From Panopea generosa (lineage: Eukaryota; Mollusca; Bivalvia; Adapedonta; Hiatellidae): a DNA stretch of 64,000 nucleotides. Shown piece after piece: positions 22,501 through 34,200 of the stretch. The stretch spans positions 45,537,580-45,601,579 of the forward strand of contig CM055901.1 in NCBI GenBank assembly GCA_029582155.1. Direction: 5' to 3'. A model generated the notes under the pieces. That model saw only the letters and a program-made list of their open reading frames with translations. It was not told the DNA's origin and made no database searches. The translations under genes were made by a program, and so were the position numbers. Within the stretch, counting starts at the first letter, position 1, and the number at the start of each line of letters is the position of its first letter.

Positions 22501-25500
22501 TGTTCAATAGATTTTGAGACACCTGACTTTATGCACAGTTATTGCCCTGGCATTTTGTAACATTGCTATATTTGTTGAGCAAACTATTTTCACAGTTTTC
22601 AGGCAATTGATTTAATACTTTATCAAGTGTAGATGTGCTTGACACAACTTTTGTGACTCGGACAAAATTAATGTGATGGTATTAATCACTTCCAATTGAT
22701 ATTATTTATGATTAGAGAATTTTTTTTACTGGCTGACTATTTGGGTACACTATTGTCTAGAGACTGAAAACTTTGTAGGGTGGTTCATCTGAGTAAGGTG
22801 TTGACATCTGTTCATTTTTGGATTGGTCAAAGGTCAATTTAAGTCACCATTACTATTTATAGAAAATTTAGTTTTTTTTCTAGAATCTGTAAACCAATTT
22901 AGCTAATGTCTTAAAGGTTACTTTGCTTTTCTTTTAAATGACCCATATAACTGAAATGCTGTCATTGGGAACATAATTTATAATGTTTTAGAAATATCGG
23001 CTGTTGTTTTAGCTCAAAGACTATTCAAAGACTAATTAGTACTTTTGCAGTCCCAATTTTGTCTTTTTGTATTTATATCATAATTTTTATAGTATTTATT
23101 TTTAATAAAACATAATTTCTTCAAATTACTTTTGTTGTTTTACAATGTAACCCATATTCACTTAACCCATCTTGTGACACCATTTGTCAAGGTATTTGAA
23201 TCACTAAAATGAAACCAAATTTATTACTCCTGTTTAGTTTATACTAATTTATTTAAGTTTTATGAATCAGAGCTTAGGCCATTATAAATTAATTGCTAGA
23301 TTATCATCCCTGTGTGCCCCCTAATTTTCATGCCGCCCCAACCCTATTTATTTTTATATAAAAAAAAATAAAAAAAAAATATCTATATATTTCTTTATTT
23401 CTTTATTTTTTTTTATTAAAAAGACATCAGAAATTTTAAAGATAAAAGATAAAATCCTCCCGCCCTCCCCATTTTTAAGAAAAATTTGGATGATAATCTA
23501 GCAATCAATTTATAATGGCATTATACAAACCACTCTCTAGTCAATTTCCAGGGTAGAACCAGTACAGAGTCTTTTGAGAGGTCAACAGTCAAGCTTGCAA
23601 TCTCTAGTGTGTGTAGCCAAAACTCTATTCATTGGACTGTCGCTTTGCAGTTTTTAACCATGTTTTGAACATGTTGTAATAAATGATGTATATATTTTTG
23701 GATATAGGTAGCATTAAAATTGTCTGATGCCTTTTAGGAGCTCATTGTGTAACAATAAAATGAACCTTTAACACATTGATAGGCTGCCTGTAGGCCAACT
23801 CCTGGTCCAAATCCCACCTCCAACACCTTGTGGTTAGGATGTTTGTCACACTGTCTGACGGCCAGTTTTTCTAGGTCACTATTAAGTTTTCTCAGCAGGC
23901 GCTGCAATATCAGAAATAGATTTTATTTTTGTGTGTTAAATTAAGTGGTATTCTAGCTAGTAAATGGAAGTTGTGTGTGACATTATGGGATGGGATGGGA
24001 AATTCTAGTTTGAATTTCAGTTGTACATAATATTATTTTCTATGCATTCTGGTCCATCAAAAGTTAGAGAATATAAATATGCCGTCCAGTTGCTTTTATC
24101 TTCACATCTTTCTCCATCAACTTGTGACAGTCTATTAGTTACAGCCCTGTAACTATTTTTATTTTAATCGCAATTCTCCTTGTCAGGACTGTATACTCCT
24201 GGGCTGCGTTTCACAAAATAACTTGCGACAAAAATCGTGGTACGTCAATTTCTGCATTTTGATTGGCGTTTAAAATGATTGTATTTTCAGAAAATATATA
24301 ATATATTCTGCATGATTAGGGCCAGCTTTGGGTATATTTGGATGAATGTTAAACATATTATGAATAATTGTTAGTTTACGTTTACGACAAGTTTTTTTTT
24401 GTGAATTTACGCACCTCTGGACTTCTCTAATGATTATGGTCAAAACTGTTAGCAAGTATGAGTATGATGTTTACAGTTGTATATCATCATCTCTGTAGTA
24501 CTACTGCCACTAGTCTAATATCATTGCTGCAGTAAGACTAATGGCACAGCCAGTAGACACAGTTCTAGTTTGCCAACAGAAACAGTCCAAAGGAACATGT
24601 AAAGTCAAAATGAGTCTGTATCAGAAACATGACCAGGAATGCATTTTTTAGTAAGTTGAGAAAGAAACTTTTGTTTTCTAAAGCAACTTCAACCGTGCAT
24701 TAACATTCTTAATAACAAATTGAGGAATGAATTCATCAACAAACTTTGGTCAAGAGTTTTACTTTAATATTTGACAGAAATAGTTACTGCAACCTGTGAT
24801 ATTAGAATGTGACCTTAACCTAGGCCTGAAACCAAAGGAAATTCTTTCTTGCCCAAGATGCATGGAGGATACCTTATTATATGAAGCCATTCTCTGACTG
24901 TTAAAGTTCTTTGCTACGGAGTAGCATCCATGATTATTCATGATTTTCAGCGTTTACAAAATATTCTTTGTTTTAGGATGTGGGATGGTGCATCTTTTGT
25001 GCTTTAATATTTTAAGCTCACCTGAGCAAAGCTAAAAACAAACATTCATGAAAAATTGAATAAAATTTAGATATTTTGCAAATTTGTCATTTGGTAAATA
25101 ATTATTGATTTGAACCAGTAGTGGTGATTATGAGTGCTGTGTGGCAACCCTTAGTGTAACAAAATCAATTATTGTTACAATTGGGGTTATTATGAACCAC
25201 AACCCTTAAAATATTGTAAGGAAAAAGGGGTTTGTTACACTAAGGGTAACAGTTGCAACCCTTGTAACACTAAAGGTATGTTTTGTACATGTATTGGTAT
25301 TTGATTATAAAACTGGTTCATTTAGTGTAACAATTATTTTCCAACTAGAAATTTACTTGTCCCTGCTATGAAATTGGGGCATAATTTATAGTGTTACCTT
25401 ATACTGTTCGTCCATTTGTCTGTATTGTTTTGTAGTGCTTTCAGTAGGCCAGTAACATCGAATTTACACACAACATTTCATCTAAATGATATCAAAATAT

Positions 25501-27696
25501 AGAAGAAGAAATGTTGGTGGATTTTTTGTCAATATTACATTTTATATCATGTCAAGATCAAATTCTAGTAATAGTGGTACTTTAAGTTCTAATAGTCAGA
25601 AAAGGAATACTCATATTGATTGGGGGTCAGTGTTTAGGGAGCAAGAGGTCAAGATCACTTTCACCAAAATTAGATCTGTACATAATCACTGTTATTTGTC
25701 ACTCACCAATTGCTCTCTCTTTCTCAGATTTTCAACTCTTGAAAGTGACATAGCCCCTGAGACAGAATTAATTCCCGTGACCAAAGTCAAGGGGATATAC
25801 AGTCAGGCAAACTACGAGGCTCTTACTGCCCTGTTAGTACTCTAGTTTTATTTTTGTTCTAAAACTATGCTTCATTTTATCACCATCATAACAAACAGCG
25901 GATGTTAATGTTGACATACTTGTCCCTTATATTTATTGAAAGTTTATTTGAAATAAATGATCTCGTCAACACAAAATCACTTGCACATTCAACAATCATA
26001 TTCCTAATTCTGTATTTTATCTAAGCAATTATACAGTACAATTCCTTGATTTCATCAGAGATATAAAATACTATTTTCTATCTCTGATTTCATACATGTT
26101 CCTACTTATTATTTGGGGAAAATACAGTTCAACGTGTTACCAGTGCTCTTTTTGTAGCGTTTAGTAATACCTCATGATTCATGATTAATTCCTTTCCGAA
26201 AAAAAACAAATTATTCACTGAAACAAATAATTGTTTGACTTATGTAGGGTTTGATTTAAAATTATATTATTCTGATATTCCACAGCATTTTTACAGTTAC
26301 ATTTATAGTTGAAATAAATATTTAAAAAAAAATGGAAAATTTTTGGTAATGGTGACCTTGACCCAAGAATCCAGAAACATAAACTCGTCCAAGGTATCTA
26401 GGTCCTGAACACCTGTATGAAGTTGCATTAAAATTGGATTAAAAATGAGAGCAGTAGAGTGGTGAGTGATTTTCTAATTTGACCTTGACCCGAAAATTGT
26501 GTCTGAACATTTGTGTGAACTTGAATCAGATGGAAAATAAAGCTGATTAAGCGATGACAGCAGTTTTTTTCTATTTTAAGTAATGGAGACCTTGACCATG
26601 ACTCGAGAATCATGAAAAGCAAATTTATCCAAGGTATCTTGGATTTGACTGATTTGACTATATGAAGTTTCATCAGTATTAAATGAAAAATAAGGGCGAA
26701 AGAGCAGCAACATGTCCTGTTTTCAGAACAGTGATCAAACTTGTAACACCAAAACACCAACTAATTGACGTTGCTATACAGGATTACCCCATGATGCGTA
26801 GTTCAAGAGCGCATTTATTATAGCGTGTATAGGTATAAATAGTTACTTAAATAATGGTACATGTTATATAGAGAAGGAAAGGCAACTGATTGAGATATTA
26901 TGAATGCTCGCGTATTCACACAAAATCTAGCAATATCTCATTTTTAATTATCTTAAATTCCATTCATCCCAGGAACACAAATAAAAATTCTTACATTGCA
27001 GAATGAAATTGTCATAAAAAAAATACCATTCTCAGAAGTTTGTGTTTAAAATTGTTGAAGTACTTGTGATTACAAAATTTGTATACTGAATCTTAGATAT
27101 GACAAATTACGATAAATTTTCCTTCAAACCTCAATATCTTTAATTCAAGATCATTTTGCATGATCAAAACATCTTTGAACATCTAAGATAACATACAACT
27201 TACAGTTTATGTACAAGAAATCAGTTGCCTGTGAATTATGAATGATTAATTTGCAAATTATGACTCCTTCGTGTGCTATTTGATCAACAGTTAGTCAGGA
27301 GATGCAAGTTTCCTATCCTTCTGTACAAGTCCTTGATGTCAGCATTTAAAATGCATCATGTTATACCAGTACTCAAATCCAAATGAGCCAAAGTTCACAC
27401 TAAAACCATTTTTTTATTCTAAAACTTGTTTTCAATGAAAAATTAGTCCCACGAATATGTCCTTGAACCAAAAACTATGAAATTTAATCCCACGAAAATT
27501 AATGATTTCACAGCGTATATTTTTTGTCCTTAGTATATGAAATACTGTTGAAAAAAATAGACAAAACTCCATTCAAAAATAAAAATAGATGTTGAGAAAA
27601 TAATTATAACATGACTGTGTAAAAGCCTACTGTAATGATCCATCCTCCAATGCCATTATCAGGTTTGCCTAGATTGCTAGCAAGTAAACGTATCAT
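19133..27696 (-). CDS. Class I SAM-dependent methyltransferase, tandem copy 2 (three exons)
   Basis: The protein has 209 residues, from exons 27631-27696, 23766-23901 and 19133-19560 (630 nt with stop). The SAM loop is VLEVGFGPGVG at residues 48-58, followed by GVLHGVELSEKM and the post-II region TEMPYKDNTFD and NCFYFWPD. All motifs of copy 1 are kept and the frame is open throughout, so the gene looks functional rather than a pseudogene. It differs from copy 1 mostly in the C-terminal third (residues about 135-175), which in this family tends to shape the acceptor site; specialisation is an inference. Intron 1 is 3729 bp and intron 2 is 4205 bp; intron 2 contains a 168-bp tandem array and a MITE. 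A possible polyadenylation signal lies at 19016-19021. Confidence 0.85.
19925..22015. repeat. 168-bp tandem array with AGGTCAAGGTCA motifs
   Basis: About twelve imperfect units lie in intron 2 of methyltransferase copy 2. Landmark TCAAAGGTCAAGGTCAC recurs near 20091, 20261, 20430, 20597, 20766, 20934, 21102, 21264, 21424, 21593 and 21719, about 168 bp apart except the last. Units of two types alternate (CACACTTTGAGTTTG against CACAATTTAACTTTG), giving a dimer of about 335 bp. Confidence 0.85.
23280..23516. mobile_element. MITE with about 32-bp inverted ends (superfamily unassigned)
   Basis: The left end GCCATTATAAATTAATTGCT and onwards is repeated inverted at the right end (GATGATAATCTAGCAATCAA and onwards) with about one mismatch. 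The interior holds CCCCCTAATTTTCATGC. I could not define a target duplication. A relative interrupted by a SINE lies at about 5977-6330. Confidence 0.65.
23766..23901 (-). CDS. Methyltransferase copy 2, exon 2
   Basis: This exon is 136 nt, the same length as in copy 1. The acceptor ends GATATTGCAG and the donor is GTTAAAG then GTTCAT, again leaving one base that forms a GAT codon with exon 3. It encodes the SAM loop GFGPGVG. The donor is suboptimal at +3 to +6. Confidence 0.82.
25148..25246. repeat. Inverted repeat, about 17-bp arms
   Basis: AACCCTTAGTGTAACAAA near 25148 and TTTGTTACACTAAGGGTA near 25230 are inverted copies about 65 bp apart. A related GTAACACTAAAGGT follows at about 25264. 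Confidence 0.7.
25540..25845 (+). CDS. Candidate pair of small exons, unidentified protein
   Basis: One frame is open from ATG (25549-25551) to a TAG ending at 25845. Its two ends look protein-like: SRSNSSNSGTLSSNSQKRNT then HIDWG, and STLESDIAPETELIPVTKVK then GIYSQANYEALTALL. The middle reads like an intron: GATTGGGG followed by GTCAGT, then a pyrimidine tract ending CTCTTTCTCAG near 25726. Removing it joins the two parts in phase 2. The second exon could end at GTTAGT or GTACTC near 25835, or at the TAG. No recognised family. The evidence is frame and splice consistency only. Confidence 0.3.
   Translation, partial: FYIMSRSNSSNSGTLSSNSQKRNTHIDWGSVFREQEVKITFTKIRSVHNHCYLSLTNCSLFLRFSTLESDIAPETELIPVTKVKGIYSQANYEALTALLVL
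26335..26730. repeat. Degenerate tandem repeat with TGACCTTGAC motifs
   Basis: Two to three decayed units contain TGACCTTGACCCAAGAATCC, TTGACCTTGACCCGAAAATT and GACCTTGACCATGACTCGAG, and a shared CCAAGGTATCT. Confidence 0.5.
27631..27696 (-). CDS. Methyltransferase copy 2, exon 1
   Basis: This 66-nt exon starts at ATG (27694-27696) and reads MIRLLASNLGKPDNG, closely matching exon 1 of copy 1. It ends in phase 0 at ATTACA then GTAGGC, a weaker donor than the GTAAGT of copy 1. Confidence 0.78.
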
Positions 27697-28594
27697 CCCT
27701 TTTCCTATATTGCCTCTCTTCAATATAAACAAACTAAATACTACTGTTAATATGTTGAATCATTCCTTTAAATGACTAAAATGTTGACTCTACTAGGCCA
27801 TTCTTAAAATAATAATTGTTTGCTGTGCCCTTACCAAATTTATTTTAAGGAGGGATGATTAGGAAGTATATATTTCTTAATGCCCCTGTTTACCCCGGTG
27901 CCATTTGTATAATGGTGAAGAGGCATTGTGTGTTACACCTGTCCGCACACGTGAATGGGTAGTTAGGTGACTAGGATTTAGGGTTAGTAATTTTTTTTGA
28001 CGGTTGAAAACAGTTGAAACAAAATTTGTGTCTGTTTCTTGTAACTTATAACATTTTTTTTATCTGTTGTGTGGCTTAATTTAGCTACACAAGTAATAAG
28101 CTGGACACAAAAAAGTCACTTGTACACATTTGCTAGAACATCTGTCCCTTTGGTAATGTGTGTTCGTCAGTCTGTCCAAGGTCAAATTTGTTTTCTATCA
28201 TTAACTTCTGAAAGAGTCTATGTATATATGATATATTTCAATTGGGGCTGTATAATTATAAATTACAGGTCAAGATTGATAGTTTTCAACATCAACTTAA
28301 TTTTTATCAAAATAATGCTTTTCAATCAATAACGTTTGAAAGGTTGATATATATTTCAATAATCTTGGGTGTGTAGCAGTATAATTTCAAAATACAGGTT
28401 AAGTTTAATATTTGTTAACAGCAATCAAATATAACAGGAGTTTTGACCCCTTTTTGTTCTAATATTTGGTTAAGTTTACATATTATATATAATGGGCATG
28501 CATATCTTAATGAAAGTTTATATTGCTTGTGTTTAGTACAATGAAAGGTATGCATTGGGACAAATGTTTTTTTTTACTATTGAATATTTAGTGT

Positions 28595-29045
28595 CAATTT
28601 ATGCCTTTGAGGGTAAACGATCAGTTAACCCTTTACTTCATATAGACGCCTTTGGACACCTCTTATATAGACGCCTTTGGACAACTCTAATATAGAAGGT
28701 TTTTGAATTATTTGGTGAATTATGTTTATATTAACTGACAGAGTGAAAAACAGTGCAGGAAGTGTTCAGATTGCTCGTTACGAGCAATCTGAACTCTTCC
28801 TGCACTGTTTTCAAAAGCCTGATATTGGTGCGGGAAAACGCATATCTATGAGGTAAAGGGTTAACCTAACCACTGTTTCCTGGGATCCTGAAAGGCTAAC
28901 CAGTACTCAAGCACACCTCATCTCCGCAAGTAACTGATAACTTTCCCACTTCAATCAGCAGAGAGAGATGAATGATAATGAGACACAATGTCGTCTATCG
29001 ATCATCATGGAGACTGTTGCCAGGCGGGGATTGGAACTCACAACA
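28595..29045 (-). mobile_element. SINE family C split by a piggyBac-type MITE
   Basis: SINE sequence up to CAGTTAA at 28628 continues at 28865 with CCTAACCACTGTTTCCTGGG and runs to about 29045. The interrupting 232-bp element is flanked by TTAA on both sides. Confidence 0.75.
28629..28860. mobile_element. piggyBac-type MITE inside a SINE
   Basis: This 232-bp element is related to the one at 15145 but in the opposite orientation. It has perfect CCCTTTAC and GTAAAGGG ends and TTAA on both sides (28625-28628, 28861-28864). It carries the same central palindrome at about 28749-28814. The interrupted SINE gives the empty site directly. Confidence 0.85.
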
Positions 29046-29979
29046 AATGGAATAACCACAATTAAATTAATTTTGATTTTAGGCAAAATAAGCCACCATT
29101 TAATATTTGGTTTTATATGAAGCTCATGTCTCAGTAACTACAAGTCATACATCAATGAACTTCACAAATGTCTTTACATACTGTTTACAATTTGCCTAAC
29201 ATTCTAATTGGCTTAAAAATGCTGTCACATGATTACGTTTTGATAGAAAGAATATTTGATGATGGATAAAAAGGTCATTATGATAAATAATCACTGCAAA
29301 ACACACTTTGTTTTTGTCAACATTGTAGAGGTTGTTGCATAAAATTATGTAAATGATCATTAAAATGTGCATTTATCGTGTTTCAGCTGGTTGCACAAAA
29401 GAAAATGGCAATTTTACCTATTTTGTTTATGTTCTTGAAAAAAGAAAATAGATGTGCACTTAGTGTCTGTCACACAAGTAACGGTAAAAGCTCATTAAGT
29501 GATATTTTTTGGATCTTAATTAGGTTTGAATTTCATTGTGCTAACTGTAGTTGTGTCCCTAGTTTACTGCATCATGCCATACATATAATTATTTTGAGTT
29601 ATTTAACTGTTCCCAAAATAATGAACTTTATATGATATAGTACAATCATATGAGTTTTAGGTAAACTAATAAATTATACACAAAACATAAATGTGACTTA
29701 CTGTTTAAACAGAAAGATGCTTTTTTGTAGATAAAATCTTATTGCATAAATTTGTCTATATTTTTTATTTACAATTTATGGAGAAATGCTTTTGACATTT
29801 TCAAAAACATAAATTTTATTTGGAGTAACCAAGCACAATTTTTTTGCCTAATTACTGTATTACAGAAATATGCCCAATATGTGCTCTGAAAATACCGTAT
29901 TCTCTCCCTGAATAAACCACTCCCACAGAAGCCGCAAGCGATGCATTTTTTCAAAATATTTGGGTTTCAATGTTATTAC

Positions 29980-31200
29980 CGGTAGCTCTACTGGCCAATG
30001 GCCATATTGGCTTATGTGATGACATCTGTCATCTGTCGTCCATTAGCAGCACTTTCTCTCAGATAAACTCAAACTTCACATGAATGTTTCTATTGCATAG
30101 GAAATTATACATAAGAGTTTTTTTTTATATCTGAAATTCAAGATGGCTGTCGCTAATAAAAATAGTCCAAACTTAACTTTATGTAGTAATGGTAACTAAC
30201 TATAGTTCTATTTGATTTGTTCAAATGGTGTCTTTGAGGTAGAAATGGCCCCACCCTGAGGGTTCAGGGGACACATGACATTAAAGTAAACATTAATATA
30301 CTTTTTTTTAAAAAAGGAACTGATTTTGCCTATATTTTCAAAAAAGTATTGTTTGGCCAAGGAGGTTCGTAAAAATGACTTGGAATTACAAAAATTGTTT
30401 TCTTAAGAACTGGCCAGTCAAACTTGTTCATATTTGGCATAAATTATTCCTGTGTGTAGGGAGAGGTTTGATTGAAGATAAGAATTAAGGGAATTTTATT
30501 TAGATGGGCCTTGTAGAGGGACTTAGAATTTTACATCGGGATACTATTGGAAAACAGAAAATTCTCTTTTTTTCATCCATTTGGGCAAAATTATTATTCA
30601 GTTTGAGTCCTGGAGCAATTCTTCTAGTCATAGGAAATTAGATTTGGTTCAATAAGGAGAATTGACTTTCCATAAGGGGCAAGGATGGGGGGAAAAGTGT
30701 TGTATTAGAATTTTTTTAAAAATCTTATCAACATCCAGTCATTCAAGATTATTCCATTGAGTATGGATTTAAGGTTTGTACGAATCAAGGAATTTTTTCC
30801 ATCCATTTATGATTTTTTATTTATTCAGTTTGAGTTCTGAAGTATCTTCTAGTCATAACAAAATTTTATAAGATTCTGTTCAATAAAAAGGATTGACTTT
30901 CCAAAAGGGGCCAGATGGGGTAACAAAATGGTTAAAATTGAAACTTTCCAAAAATCTTATTCTCAACAACCAGTCAGTGAAATGTTTCATATTTGATATA
31001 AATTATCCCTATGATTATATTCTCATTTTTTTGTCCATTTGTGTAAATGTGTTGTTCCATTTGCGATCTAGAACATTGTCTAGTAACGGTAATTTTGATT
31101 TTATTCAATAAAGAGGATTGAATTTCCATAAGGGACCAGGGATAGGGGCAATATGATTAGTTTTGGGAATTTTCATAAATCTTCCTCTCAATTACTTTTC
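29980..31200. repeat. Degenerate tandem repeat, unit about 230 bp
   Basis: ATTGACTTTCCATAAGGGG-type segments recur near 30661, 30893 and 31117. CAGTCA...TTTGATATAAATTAT-type segments recur near 30415 and 30970. It may be the core of another pearl-like element; a TGGCCAATGGCCA hairpin lies at its left end near 29991. It directly abuts the 66-bp array. Confidence 0.5.
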
Positions 31201-31239
31201 CTATGTGATATAAATTATTGTAACACCAGCAAAGGACTG

Positions 31240-34200
31240 AGGTTTTATCCTGACTGTCCATCCATACATATGGTTATTCCAAGTAGAGAATTGTCAGAGA
31301 CCTATATGTTTTATCCTGACTGTCCATCCATACATATGATTATACTAATTAGAGAATAGGCAGAGACATAAGTGTTATATCCTGACTGTCCATCCATACA
31401 TATGGTTATACTTAGTAGATAATTGACAGAGACCTATATCTTTTATCTTGACTCTCCACCCATACATGTGGTTATACTAATTAGGAAATTGACAAAGACC
31501 TATATGTTTTATCCTGACTGTCCACCCATACATATGAATATACTAATTAGGGAATTGATAGAGACCTAAATGTTTTATCCTGACTGCCCACCCTTACTTA
31601 TGGTTATATTAAGTAAGGAATTGGCAGAGACCTATGTTTTATCCTGACTGTCAACCCATACATATGGTTATACTAAGTAGAGAATTGGCAGAAACCTATA
31701 TGTTTTGTCCTGACTATCCACCCATTTACATGGTTATACTAATTAGGGAATTGACAGATACCTATATATTTATCCTGACTGTCCACCCATAAATATGGTT
31801 ATACTAATTAGATAATTGGTAGAGACCTAAATGTTTATCCTGACTGTCCACCCATACATATGATTATACTAATTATAGAATTGGCAGAAGCCTATTTGTT
31901 TTATCCAGACTGTCTGCCCATACATATGGTTATACTTATTAGAGAATTGACAAATACCTATATGTTTTTTCCTGATTGTCCACCCATACATATGGTTATA
32001 CTTATAAGAGAATTGACAGAGACCTATGTTTTTTATTCTGACTGTCCACCAATACATATGGTTATACTAAGTAGAGAATTGACAGAGACTTATATGTTTT
32101 ATTCTGACTGTCCACCAATACATATGGTTTTACTAAGTAGAGAATTGGCAGACACTTTAATGTTTTATTCGGCTGTCCACCCATTCATATGATTATACTA
32201 ATTAGAGAACTGATAAAGACTTTTATGTTTTATCCTGACTCTCCAGTCATACATATGGTTATACCAATTAGGGAATTGGCAGAGACCTATATGTTTTATC
32301 CTGACTGTCCACCCATACATATGGCTATACTTATTATAGAATTGACGTAGACCTATATGTTTTATTCTGACTGTGTACCAATACATATGGTTATACTAAA
32401 TAGAGAATTGACGTAGACCTATATGTTTTATTCTGACTGTCCACCCACACATATGGTTATACTAAGTAGAGAATTGACAGAGACCTATATGTTTTATTCT
32501 GACTGTCCTACAATACATATAGTTATACTCAGAAGAGAATTGGCAGAGACTTTAATGTTTTATTCGACTATCCACCCATACATATGATTATACTAATTAG
32601 AGAACTGATAAAGACTTTTATGTTTTATCCTGACTCTCCAGTCATACATATGGTTATACCAATTAGGGAATTGGCAGAGACCTATATGTTTTATCCTGAC
32701 TGTCCACCCATATATATGGTTATACTTATTAGAGAATTGGTAGAGACCTTAATGTTCTATCATGATTGTCCACCCGCACATATGGTTATACTAACTGGAG
32801 AATTTGCAGAGACCTAAATGTTTTATCCTGACTGTCCACCCATACATATGGTTATACTTATCAGAGAATTTGCAGAGACATATAAGTTTTATCCTGACTG
32901 TCCACCCATACATATGATTATACTAAGAAAAGAATTGGCAGATACCTAAATGTTCAAATGTTTTATCCTGACTGTCCACCCATACATATGGTTATACTAA
33001 GTAGAGAATTGGCAGAGACCTATAAGTTTTATCCTGACTGTCCACCCATACATATGATTATACTAAGAAGAGAATTGGCAGATACCTAAATGTTCAAATG
33101 TTTTATCCTGACTGTCCATTCATACATATGGTTATACTTAGTAGAGAATTGGCACAGACATAAATGTTTTATCCTGACTGTCCACCCATACATATGGTTA
33201 TACTAAGTATAGAATTGACAGAGACCTATATGTTTTATCTTGACTGTCCATCCAGACATATGGTTATACTCATAAGGGAATTGACAAAGACCTTAATGTT
33301 TTATCCTGACTGTCCACCGATACATATGGTTATACTTATCAGAGAATTTGCAGAGATCTATAAGTTTTATCCTGACTGTCCACCCATACATATGATTATA
33401 TTAAGAAGAGAATTGGCAGATACCTAAATGTTCAAATGTTTTATCCTGACTGTCCATTCATACATATGGTTATACTTAGTAGAGAATTGGCACAGACATA
33501 AATGTTTTATCCTGACTGTCCACCCATACATATGGTTATACTAAGTATAGAATTGACAGAGACCTATATGTTTTATCTTGACTGTCCATCCATACATATG
33601 GTTATACTCATAAGGGAATTGACAAAGACCTATATGTTTTATCCTGACTGTCCACCCATACATATTGTTATACTTATCAGAGAATTTGCAGAGACCTATA
33701 TGTTTTATCTTGACTGTCCATCCATACATATGGTAATACTCATAAGGGAATTGACAAAGACCTATATGTTTTATCCTGACTGTCCACCCATACATATGGT
33801 TATACTAAGTAGAGAATTGGCAGAGACCTGTAAGTTTTATCCTGACTGTCCACCCATACATATGATTATACTAAGAAGAGAATTGGCAGATACCTAAATG
33901 TTCAAATGTTTTATCCTGACTGTCCATCCATACATATGATTATACTAAGTAGAGAATTGACAGAGACCTTAATGTTTTATCCTGACTGTCCACCCATACA
34001 TATGATTATTCTAAGAAGAGAATCGGCAGATACCTAAATGTTCAAATGTTTTATCCTGACTGTCCATCCATACATATGGTTATACTAAGTAGAGAATTGA
34101 CAGTGACCTATATGTTTTATCCTGACTCAACCCATTCATATGATTATACTAATTAGAGAATAGGCAGAGACATTAGTGTTATATCCTGACTGTCCATCCA

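Larger units (their letters stand above)
19735..28160. repeat. Dispersed repeat pair of about 200 bp
   Basis: 19735-19960 and 27945-28145 share ATGGGTAGTTA, TTTAGGGTTAGTAATTTTT, GTTGAAAACAGTTGAAA and TAATAAGCTTGACGCAAAGA or close variants. They flank methyltransferase copy 2 on both sides. It is a dispersed element of unknown type. Confidence 0.6.
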
